Origin: an uncultured Flavobacteriaceae bacterium
Lineage (GTDB): Bacteria; Bacteroidota; Bacteroidia; Flavobacteriales; Flavobacteriaceae
Direction: 5' to 3'
Length of the DNA: 64,000 bases
Assembly: GCA_947494825.1 (NCBI GenBank)
Contig: CANLWN010000001.1
Coordinates: 620,001-684,000 of the forward strand
Part shown: in pieces, positions 54,511 to 62,174 of the stretch
How positions within the stretch are numbered: position 1 is the stretch's first letter
Layout of the letters: each line of letters starts with the position of its first letter
Notes under the pieces: generated by a model
Told to the model about the DNA's origin: nothing
The model's input: only the letters and a program-made list of their open reading frames with translations
The model's database searches: none
Made by a program: the position numbers and the translations under genes

Positions 54511-56070
54511 TTAGTAGCCAGGGTTTTGTTCCAACATGCCTTCCGGGTAGGTATCTATTTCTTGCTGAGGAATGGGGAGAAGTTCATCACGTCCCACAGT
54601 AAAGTCCTTACCCACCGCATTTACGGCCGCCTGAATATCGCCCCAGCGAACCAAGTCCGTAAAACGATTCCATCCCTCTGTGGCCAGCTCCCTTCTACGT
54701 TCATCCTTTACACCTTGAAGCGTATAAGAAGGGGCTGCAGGATTACCGGGCCCATAGGCCCTATCCAAAACCTGTTGAAATGACGAGGCCCCATTACCGC
54801 CGCCGCCCATCAAGGATGCCTCGGCATGCATTAACAGCACATCCGCATAACGGAGTATTTTTTCATTCAAAGGAGAACCTTCCACATTCAATAAGGGCTG
54901 AACCTCCTCGAAGGTCAGAAAGTACTTCTTGGCCCCCGTGTTCACCCCAATGGCATAACCAAAGTTGTCCGGTACGGGGTCAAAGTTCAAGGCTGCCAAA
55001 CCTGGGGAGTTCAACACTTGGCCTGGGAGTAGGAAAGTTGCTTCCTTCCGCTGGTCGCTGTCGTCAAAAAAGTCCACCAAATCCTGCCTAGGAATAAAAT
55101 TGTTGAAGGAAGGATACGTCCCGGAAAGGAAGGGAAAGGACCAGCGCCACATGCCAGAACCTTCCTGTTGTTGCCCTGTACCGTTGAAACCTCCTGCGAA
55201 CAGGCCATCTTGATAATTAATCTCAAAAAGGGATTCCGGACCAAATTCGGTTGTTTGCAGGAAGTTATTTCGAAAATCACTTTCCAACGAATACACGCCT
55301 TGGCCAATTACTTGTTCCGCGGCCGATACAGCGGCCGCCCATTTTTCCTGGTATAGGAATACCTTGGTAAGCAATCCCAGGGCTGCGCCCGAAGTCGCCG
55401 AACCCAATACCCGTTCACTATTTTTAAACGGTAATATGGCAGCAGCGGCCTGTAGATCGGATTCTATAAAAGCATAGACTTCCGATGCCGAAGACCTGGG
55501 CTTGAAGAGCTCTTGGTCCGCGGAGGTAACCGCTTCTTGAAAAAGCGGCACACCGCCGAATAAGCGAACGAGCTCAAAATAATAAAGCCCTCTAAGAAAT
55601 CTTGCCTCGGCAATGATCTGCTCCTGCAATCCAGCGGTCTGAAAATCCTCAAAATCCTCAGCCAGTTGAATGGTAAAATTAGCTCTTGCCACACCTTGAT
55701 ACCACTTGCTCCATACCGAAGCGACCGAAGGCAGGGTGGAAACAATGGTACTGAATTGGTCGTATTGTTGCCCGATGGCCCAGAAATTGGCCGACTGCGA
55801 ATGTAGGTCATCAGCCCGCACCCCCTGTTGCATCAAAGGAAAAGTCTGGTTGTTCAAGACACTCTGCCATTGTAAGGGATCATAAGCGGCATTGAGGCTC
55901 GATAGGACGTCTTGTTCCGTTTTAAAAGCGGTTTCCGCAACAATTTCCGTTATGGGCTCTTTATCCGTGATATCATCCGAACAGGAGCCAAGAAGTAGCA
56001 CAGTGCTCAAGGCCAAAAACAGAAAATTTAGTGCATTGTTTTTTGATATATTTCTTTGAAATTTTTTCAT
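54511..56070 (-). CDS. SusD/RagB-family nutrient-binding lipoprotein
   Basis: The 519-residue protein has a lipoprotein signal with Cys30 (VLLLGSCSDD), a TPR-like helical N-terminal part (RANFTIQLAEDFEDFQTAGLQEQIIAEARFLRGLYYFELVRLFGGVPLF) and a C-terminal RagB region (LRYADVLLMHAEASL, DERRRELATEGWNRFTDLVRWG). It binds glycans on the cell surface and hands them to SusC. It follows the susC gene by 11 bases. Confidence 0.95.
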   Translation of the reverse strand: MKKFQRNISKNNALNFLFLALSTVLLLGSCSDDITDKEPITEIVAETAFKTEQDVLSSLNAAYDPLQWQSVLNNQTFPLMQQGVRADDLHSQSANFWAIGQQYDQFSTIVSTLPSVASVWSKWYQGVARANFTIQLAEDFEDFQTAGLQEQIIAEARFLRGLYYFELVRLFGGVPLFQEAVTSADQELFKPRSSASEVYAFIESDLQAAAAILPFKNSERVLGSATSGAALGLLTKVFLYQEKWAAAVSAAEQVIGQGVYSLESDFRNNFLQTTEFGPESLFEINYQDGLFAGGFNGTGQQQEGSGMWRWSFPFLSGTYPSFNNFIPRQDLVDFFDDSDQRKEATFLLPGQVLNSPGLAALNFDPVPDNFGYAIGVNTGAKKYFLTFEEVQPLLNVEGSPLNEKILRYADVLLMHAEASLMGGGGNGASSFQQVLDRAYGPGNPAAPSYTLQGVKDERRRELATEGWNRFTDLVRWGDIQAAVNAVGKDFTVGRDELLPIPQQEIDTYPEGMLEQNPGY

Positions 56071-56081
56071 TTTCCTTCTTT

Positions 56082-59000
56082 TTAAAACTTAAAATTAAAT
56101 CCGAGTAGCACCTGACGGGCTTGTGGAAAAAAGCCCTGGTCAATTCCGATATTGAGCGGAGTGTTGATATTGTTCTGGCCTATTTCAGGATCTATTCCGG
56201 TGTATCCAGTGAGGACGAACAGGTTCTGGCCAGAAACATAGACCCGTACCTCCTTGGCCCCCAATGCGTCCAATACACTTTCTGGAAGGTTATAACCCAG
56301 GGTAACATTTTTTACCTTTAAATAGGTTCCATCCTTGATATGAAAGTCCGATATCAATTGCTCCCCGTTGTTGGGAGCGCTGCTTACAACAACATTTCGC
56401 GGAGCCCCTGGTTCGGTAACGTAGGATGCCGGTCTGCTGGTTCCTTGGGCGTCATATCTAATGGTCGCATCCAAAATATCGTTTCCTGCGGTTCCTGACA
56501 TGAACGTGGTGAAATCAAAGCCCTTGTAGTTTACCCCAAAACTAAATCCAAAAGTAAGGTCAGGATTGGGATCTCCTATAATGGCCTTATCGCCCCCATC
56601 CGGGACCAATTGATTGTTGCCATTGCCATTAAGGTCCCTAAAGACCAGGTTACCGTTGGCATCCACGCCCTCTACCACAAAGCCATAAAAACTGGCTATG
56701 GGGTCTCCAACCTGTGTCCTGGAAGCAAAGTCATTGAACTGCGGTTGTATTTGAGCCGATGATATGAACGAAGTCTCACCGAGGTCTGTGACCTCGTTAT
56801 CGTTAAATCCGGCATTTGCCGCAACATTCCAACCAAAACCACTGTTGTACGTATCCCGAAAGGACAGCAAAATTTCAAGACCCTTGTTCTCAAGAGCACC
56901 TATGTTTTGAACGGCGGGTGTTAGACCAGAGGTCAAGGGTGTCGTAGCCGAGAGCAATATATCTGTGGTTTCTTTGTAGTAGTAGTCTAACGTGAAGCCG
57001 AGCTTGTTGTTAAACGCATTGATGTCCAAGCCTATGTTGAACTGCGTCAACTCTTCCCATCCCAAATCTGGATTTGCCAAACCCGTCAATACAATTCCCG
57101 GTTGGCCTGCATAACTCGCGTTGGTGCTCACGGAAGATAAAAAAGCCAGTGCTCTGGACGAACGGTCATTACCACTTATCCCCCAGCTACCCCTTATCTT
57201 AAACAGATCTATGGCAGTAAGGCCCTGGAAAAAATCTTCCTCGGACAGTACCCAGCCAGCCGAAACCGCCGGAAACCATGCCTCTCTATTATCTGGCCCA
57301 AAGTTGGACGATTTATCCCTCCTCAAAACGGCACTGAACAAATACTTTTCCTTGTAGTTATAATTTAACCTGCCAAAGAAGGATTCCATTCCTATTTCAG
57401 TAGAAACCCCGGGGGTAAGCGTGGCATCACTATTGTCAACTGAAAGTGCAAAATTTACCTCTTTAAAATCGTTGGTTAGGAATTGTCCGGCGTCCCGTAC
57501 GGTGGATCCGCCAAAAAAACCTGTTTCAACCACCTCATATCCAAGCAATACATCCAGATTATGGTTCTTTTCCGCCAATTTTTCAAAGGCGTATTCCGCT
57601 GTTCCTCCATACTGTCTGTTAATCTGACGATTGGTACTCTCCTGATAAGCAACTCCTGTACTGGTATCGTACTGTTGACTTGGTTGCTGAATCAACGGAC
57701 TGAAGGTTTTGATAAAGGAAAAATTATTGAAGGAGCCATAGGTCCCCTTTAGTTTTAAATTGTCAATGGGTTCCCAGGTCAAGGCAAAGGTCAGATTAAG
57801 CACATCCTGTATGGCCCGGGTATCGGACAAGGCAACGGAAAAGAGTGGGTTTTGAACGGCTCCCAAGCTGTTGAGCGTTACGCCATTGGCTACGGGGGCA
57901 ATACCCTGAAGGCCGGGATTAAAAAAGTTGCCCTGCTCATCAAATGCTGGATAAATGGGAGGTAAGGCATTAATAAAACTACTTATGCCAACACCTGCAC
58001 CACCGTTGTTCTGGGCAATGGTAAAGCGGTCCTGATTCTGATATTGTGCTATACCGCTTACGTTTATGCGGTCCGTTAGATCAATACTCAGTGCGGTCCT
58101 TATGTTTCTTCTATTGAACTCGGCCTTATTGTTGCCGCCCAATATGCCCTCTTGGCCGAAATAACCCCCTGAAACGGCGTAGGAAAGGTTCTCCCCTCCT
58201 CCGACCACGGAGGCATATACGTCCTGAACCGGCGCATCGTCGAAAAGGACATCATACCAATCCGTGTCGGGCAAAGCTGCGCGTTCCGCCTCGGTAAACT
58301 GCCCTCTAAAACCCGCAACAATCGCTCCACCGGCAGCAGCAACACCTTCGTTGTAGTATTGTACATATTGATCCCTATTCAACAAATCCGGTTTGTTCGC
58401 GAGGCTTTGGATACCGTAGGAACTCCGAACCGTAAATTCTGGTTTAGTACTTCGTTTGCTCCCTTTCAGTGTTTCTACCAAAATTACCCCATTGCCCCCT
58501 CTAGAACCATAGATAGCTGTTGAGGTGGCATCTTTTAGTACCGTTTGGGTTACAATGTCATTGGGGTTTACAAAACCTAGATTAGGTACCTGTACCCCAT
58601 CAACAATAAACAGGGGGTTGGAGTTGTTCGGTGACCCTATACCCCTGACCCGAACGGTCTGGGGCGATCCGGGCGATCCCGAATTCTGTTGTACCACAAC
58701 ACCCGGTATGGTTCCCTGTAAAGCAGCTTCTGCCTGGGATATGGGTAAAAGTTGTATCTGTTCCGCCTTCACTACTCCTACTGCCGTGGTAACGGTTCTT
58801 TTGTTCTGGGTCTGGCCGTATCCGAGCACCACCACTTCGTCCAACGCCTGAGTATCCTCCTGAAGTATCACATTTATGGTCGTTCTGTTGTTTACCGCAA
58901 CCTCTTGGGTCAGATACCCAATATAGCTGAAGACCAGTACCGCATCGCCCGAAACATCTTCCAGAGTATAGCTGCCGTCAAAATCCGTTTGGGTTCCGTT

Positions 59001-59144
59001 TGCCGTGCTCTTCACCAAAACACTTGCACCCGGAAGCGGTCCGGAGGTATCCGACACGTTTCCGGAAACGGTCTGGCCCATGCCGTTGAAACCAATCAAC
59101 AACAAGGCCAGTGACCCCATAATTTTCACCTGTTCTTTTCTCAT
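56082..59144 (-). CDS. SusC/RagA-type TonB-dependent glycan transporter
   Basis: The 1020-residue protein has a signal peptide and a carboxypeptidase regulatory-like domain (VSGNVSDTSGPLPGASVLVKSTANGTQTDFDGSY), a TonB-plug (VVVLGYGQTQNKRTVTTAVGVVKAEQI) and a 22-strand barrel ending in FNFKF, a proper beta-barrel terminal phenylalanine. It brings oligosaccharides through the outer membrane with energy from TonB. It begins the locus, with 405 bases of upstream regulatory DNA. Confidence 0.96.
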   Translation of the reverse strand: MRKEQVKIMGSLALLLIGFNGMGQTVSGNVSDTSGPLPGASVLVKSTANGTQTDFDGSYTLEDVSGDAVLVFSYIGYLTQEVAVNNRTTINVILQEDTQALDEVVVLGYGQTQNKRTVTTAVGVVKAEQIQLLPISQAEAALQGTIPGVVVQQNSGSPGSPQTVRVRGIGSPNNSNPLFIVDGVQVPNLGFVNPNDIVTQTVLKDATSTAIYGSRGGNGVILVETLKGSKRSTKPEFTVRSSYGIQSLANKPDLLNRDQYVQYYNEGVAAAGGAIVAGFRGQFTEAERAALPDTDWYDVLFDDAPVQDVYASVVGGGENLSYAVSGGYFGQEGILGGNNKAEFNRRNIRTALSIDLTDRINVSGIAQYQNQDRFTIAQNNGGAGVGISSFINALPPIYPAFDEQGNFFNPGLQGIAPVANGVTLNSLGAVQNPLFSVALSDTRAIQDVLNLTFALTWEPIDNLKLKGTYGSFNNFSFIKTFSPLIQQPSQQYDTSTGVAYQESTNRQINRQYGGTAEYAFEKLAEKNHNLDVLLGYEVVETGFFGGSTVRDAGQFLTNDFKEVNFALSVDNSDATLTPGVSTEIGMESFFGRLNYNYKEKYLFSAVLRRDKSSNFGPDNREAWFPAVSAGWVLSEEDFFQGLTAIDLFKIRGSWGISGNDRSSRALAFLSSVSTNASYAGQPGIVLTGLANPDLGWEELTQFNIGLDINAFNNKLGFTLDYYYKETTDILLSATTPLTSGLTPAVQNIGALENKGLEILLSFRDTYNSGFGWNVAANAGFNDNEVTDLGETSFISSAQIQPQFNDFASRTQVGDPIASFYGFVVEGVDANGNLVFRDLNGNGNNQLVPDGGDKAIIGDPNPDLTFGFSFGVNYKGFDFTTFMSGTAGNDILDATIRYDAQGTSRPASYVTEPGAPRNVVVSSAPNNGEQLISDFHIKDGTYLKVKNVTLGYNLPESVLDALGAKEVRVYVSGQNLFVLTGYTGIDPEIGQNNINTPLNIGIDQGFFPQARQVLLGFNFKF

Positions 59145-59370
59145 AAAGTTTAAGTTTAGTTAGCTAATTTTTACTTTGTCAGTAATTTTAAAATCGATAA
59201 AACATGTGCAGCAGTCCCTTCAAAATTATCGGATGTATGAGGCGATTTTCGATATTTTAACAATACGGGAGGGGGCACTCTCCATTTTTACAAGCCCAAC
59301 AGGTAGGTATCTACTAAAATATAATTGATTGATTTTGAGTTTATTACAAACTCTTTGAAGGAGAGAGCGA

Positions 59371-59398
59371 AAATTCACGAAACCGTTTTCGTAAATTT
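59371..59398. promoter_or_regulatory. LacI-type operator candidate upstream of susC
   Basis: ACGAAACCGTTTTCGT (59377-59392) is a 16-base near-perfect palindrome (seven of eight pairs) centred on CG, the usual form of LacI-family operators. The symmetry continues to 28 bases with AAATT/AAATTT flanks. It lies 233 bases upstream of the susC start. The LacI protein encoded at 40247 is the natural candidate. Confidence 0.5.
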
Positions 59399-59477
59399 TT
59401 TGAATTCAGGGCCCGGTTTTTTTAAAATGCCTGTTTTTAGGCAAACAGGCCGTGTTCCTGTTACCTACCCTTTTCAC

Positions 59478-59507
59478 AAAAAAAGGGCAAGCCCAAAAGC
59501 TTGCCCC
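59478..59507 (-). terminator. Terminator after the NAD(P)-binding protein gene
   Basis: On the minus strand GGGCAAGC and GCTTGCCC form an 8-base stem around a 6-base loop, followed by a run of seven T residues (the As at 59478-59484). It lies 43 bases after the stop of the gene at 59550. Confidence 0.88.
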
Positions 59508-59549
59508 AAAACCCCATCGATTTGCCGAGGGTTTCCAATTTCTCTTCGC

Positions 59550-60389
59550 CTAACTATTGACAGTTTGGTTCCATACACCGCTGGCAGCCGCTTCGCGTGT
59601 ATATTCAGAAAAGTCCTTGGGCTTTCTTCCCAATACTTTTTCGATATCGTTGGTCACCACAGAGTTTTTGGGGTTGGTCAAAACTTCCGAGAAAAGGTAA
59701 TTGATCAGCCAAATAAAATCCGATGGTACACCAAAACCTTCCAACATCTTGGTATAGGCAGGTAAGGAAATGGGCGTAAACGCAATTTCCCTTCCCGTAG
59801 CTTTTGCTATTTCACCTACCGCCTCTTCAAAGGTCAAGAGTCTAGGGCCCGTCAGTTCGTATATTTGACCACTATGCACGTCATCCAAAAGGGCAGCGAC
59901 CACCACATCGGCGATATCATCGGTATCCACATAAGGAACCTTGGCATCTGCATGCGGCAAGGCTACATGACCTGCAAGAATGGGATCTAAGAAAAAACTT
60001 TCGCTAAAATTTTGGTTGAACCAACTGGCGCGTACAATAATATAATCTATTCCAGAATGGATGACCACCTGTTCACATAGTTCCGCCTCACGTTCGCCCT
60101 TGCCCGAAAGCAGTACCAACTTTACAATGCCGCTTTTTTTGGCTGCTTTGGTAAATCCTTCAATGGCCTCCAAAGCCCCGGGCACGGCCAGGTCTGGATG
60201 AAAGCAGAGGTATACCTTGTCCATGCCTTCCAATGCTCCTTCCCATGTTTCCGGTTGCTGCCAATCAAAGGCCGGACTTTCGGTTCGCGATCCAATACGA
60301 ACAATTTGATCCAATTTGGCAAGTCCTTGAGCCACCTTGCGGCCGGTCTTACCCTTTCCACCGAGTACTAATACGTTGTTTGTCATCAT
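59550..60389 (-). CDS. NmrA-like NAD(P)-binding oxidoreductase
   Basis: The 279-residue protein has a Rossmann start (VLVLGGKGKTGRKVAQGL, GxxGxxG), YLCFHPDLAVPG and a C-terminal region (FTPISLPAYTKMLEGFGVPSDFI) of the NmrA/quinone-oxidoreductase type. Such enzymes bind NADP and either reduce quinones or serve as redox sensors. It is the last gene before the 59478 terminator and lies about 80 bases after the DUF1772 gene. Confidence 0.87.
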   Translation of the reverse strand: MMTNNVLVLGGKGKTGRKVAQGLAKLDQIVRIGSRTESPAFDWQQPETWEGALEGMDKVYLCFHPDLAVPGALEAIEGFTKAAKKSGIVKLVLLSGKGEREAELCEQVVIHSGIDYIIVRASWFNQNFSESFFLDPILAGHVALPHADAKVPYVDTDDIADVVVAALLDDVHSGQIYELTGPRLLTFEEAVGEIAKATGREIAFTPISLPAYTKMLEGFGVPSDFIWLINYLFSEVLTNPKNSVVTNDIEKVLGRKPKDFSEYTREAAASGVWNQTVNS

Positions 60390-60468
60390 TTTACTGTTTT
60401 ATATTTAATAATTGTTTCGATTTTTTTTTGGAGTATAGTTTCTAATTCCACTTCCTGGCCTTGCCTTT

Positions 60469-60966
60469 CTAAACTGTTTTTACGCAACAGCCAAGGAGCA
60501 GCAATACGAAAGAAATAGTCGAAGAAACTGTTCGGATCAGGTGCAGCCGGTTCCATTTGGATTCGAACCTGGCCCTAAGGGAGTGGGCGTCCTCCAGACT
60601 TATTTCCATCAAATCTGTTCCGTCCAAGACCTCATTTAATGGGACATTGCCGAATAGGGTAACGAGGACAAGCCCCAGCGCATAGCAAGCTGCTGCGGCA
60701 AGAAGCAGCCAGAGGATATGACCAGGGTATCCCCTATAGGTATAGGCCGCCGCCAATATTAAAAGTAGCGGTCCAAAGAAAACAACAAAAAATTGCGGAT
60801 TCAAAATGGTCCTGTTCATATGTTGAAAAGCCTGTAGATAATCAACATCGTCCAAACGTCCTATTCCCGGTGTTATAGCATTGGTCCATGTAAAACAAAG
60901 ACCGGCCGAGAGTCCCGTCAGCAAGGTTGCAGTAAGCAGCAGTACAATTTTGATAGATAATTCCAT
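60469..60966 (-). CDS. DUF1772 (anthrone oxygenase-like) membrane protein
   Basis: This 165-residue protein has four hydrophobic helices and the family pattern: an early GLSAGLCFTWTNAITPGIGRL, a middle MNRTILNPQFFVVFFGP, and FGNVPLNEVLD near the third helix with RFESKWNRLHLIRTVSS before the last. The family includes anthrone oxygenases but most members have no proven function. It lies 21 bases after a small frame and is probably in the same operon as the NAD(P)-binding gene. Confidence 0.85.
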   Translation of the reverse strand: MELSIKIVLLLTATLLTGLSAGLCFTWTNAITPGIGRLDDVDYLQAFQHMNRTILNPQFFVVFFGPLLLILAAAYTYRGYPGHILWLLLAAAACYALGLVLVTLFGNVPLNEVLDGTDLMEISLEDAHSLRARFESKWNRLHLIRTVSSTISFVLLLLGCCVKTV

Positions 60967-60987
60967 GGGTAGTGATTTTAAGTTATG

Positions 60988-61143
60988 TTAGCCGTTATTT
61001 TCCGATGTCTCCTTTTCGGTTTTGAAATGGTGGGCAGGAAAGCCGATAACACTCCTCTTGTTAGTGGGTGTAAACGTGCCAAGGGTGCCAAAACCGGTTG
61101 CTACCCGGTGTATCCTTGAAGTGATTTCCCTATTGCCTTGCAT
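60988..61143 (-). CDS. Possible 51-residue small protein
   Basis: An ATG at 61143 with AAAGGA about eight bases upstream starts a frame of 51 residues (begins MQGNREITSRIHRVATGF, ends TEKETSENNG). It stops 21 bases before the DUF1772 gene. Codon use looks like its neighbours, but I recognise no family and such a short frame could be chance. An ATG two codons earlier (61149) is less well placed. Confidence 0.4.
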   Translation of the reverse strand: MQGNREITSRIHRVATGFGTLGTFTPTNKRSVIGFPAHHFKTEKETSENNG

Positions 61144-61201
61144 GTCCATGTCCTTTAGTGATTTTGATAGGACAAAGTTGATGTATTGACAAGCGGGGAG
61201 C

Positions 61202-61237
61202 TTGTCCGAAAGGGATGAAGATTTGTTCGAAAGGGAT
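61202..61237. promoter_or_regulatory. 15-base direct repeats 21 bases apart
   Basis: TTGTCCGAAAGGGAT (61202-61216) and TTGTTCGAAAGGGAT (61223-61237) differ at one base and lie exactly two helical turns apart. Such direct repeats are typical binding sites for AraC-family dimers. They lie at the end of the AraC gene and upstream of the small operon that follows it. Confidence 0.5.
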
Positions 61238-62094
61238 TATTGCTTTATCTCACTGGGGCGAAAGCCGTATTTTTTTGAAAAAGCATTGGAAAATGAGCTT
61301 AGGGAATCGTATCCAACGTGCCAGGCCGCCTCTTGGACCGTTGCTTCACGATTTCTCAATAGCTGGTGCGCCCGGGTGAGCCGTTCGTTCTGAAGGTATT
61401 TAAAAACCGGAACCCCAAAGAGTTCCTTAAAGTGTTTTTTCAGTTTGAAGCTATTCAGCCCTATTTGCTTGGACAGTTCCGTTAGCGAAGGTGGTGTTTC
61501 AAGATTGTTGGAGAGGATTTCCTTGGCTTCGAATAGCTTTTCGCGCTCGGATGCCTTGATCATATCGGTATGCATCGTGGCCAGTTGCCCAAAAAAATGC
61601 GACAACAAAGCCGTCATCTGGCTCCTAAAGAACATCATTTTGGTTTTTCCTTCATAACGAATATTGAATACTTGATCCACGATGTGCTGCATTTCAGGGG
61701 TCATATAAAATCGAGGACCTTCCACGTAGTGATCTTCAGGATGCACTAGTTGGTGCAGCAATTGTGAAAACAATTCCCCTTCCTCATTGGGAAGTTTTTC
61801 CAGATTTCGCGTCGCCGTAGCGATGACAATGCATTGAAGGGGTTTCGTGGCTGAAACGGTATGGACGAACACCACCTTTTCATTTGCGTAGAATGAAAGT
61901 GCCAAGCCTTTTGTATGATTAAAATCCGTTTGCTTATCTGCATATTTTACAGAAAGGTCCACATTACCCGAACCATAGAACGCCACTGCAATTACGGGTT
62001 CATCAAACGTACAGCTATCTGTCGTAGATTGCTCCGAAGCGGATTCTTCCACTAGAATGGTAAAATCATTGATATCTATTATGTCCCTGGTCAT
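61237..62094 (-). CDS. AraC-family transcriptional regulator
   Basis: The 285-residue protein has a divergent N-terminal sensor domain and a C-terminal AraC DNA-binding region (TPPSLTELSKQIGLNSFKLKKHFKELFGVPVFKYLQNERLTRAHQLLRNREATVQEAAWHVGYDSLSSFSNAFSKKYGFRPSE). It may activate the small frame, the DUF1772 gene and the NAD(P)-binding gene, all on the same strand downstream. The inducer is unknown. Confidence 0.9.
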   Translation of the reverse strand: MTRDIIDINDFTILVEESASEQSTTDSCTFDEPVIAVAFYGSGNVDLSVKYADKQTDFNHTKGLALSFYANEKVVFVHTVSATKPLQCIVIATATRNLEKLPNEEGELFSQLLHQLVHPEDHYVEGPRFYMTPEMQHIVDQVFNIRYEGKTKMMFFRSQMTALLSHFFGQLATMHTDMIKASEREKLFEAKEILSNNLETPPSLTELSKQIGLNSFKLKKHFKELFGVPVFKYLQNERLTRAHQLLRNREATVQEAAWHVGYDSLSSFSNAFSKKYGFRPSEIKQ

Positions 62095-62174
62095 AGCACC
62101 AGGGTAAATTACACAAAAAATATGATTTTTATGCGTGTTTCCCCGGCAGACATATCATCCGCGACCTTACCTAT

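Larger units (their letters stand above)
59145..59549. other. Spacer upstream of susC
   Basis: This 405-base region separates the end of the NAD(P)-binding gene from susC; no gene can be supported. It holds the terminator at 59478-59507, the LacI-type palindrome at 59377-59392 and, on the minus strand, TAATTTTG (59228-59221), which fits the Bacteroidota -7 element about 77 bases before the susC ATG. Confidence 0.6.

Noticed and set aside
59325-59765. 146-codon plus-strand frame upstream of susC
   Set aside because: It crosses the terminator and runs antisense into the NAD(P)-binding gene; the spacer signals explain the region better.
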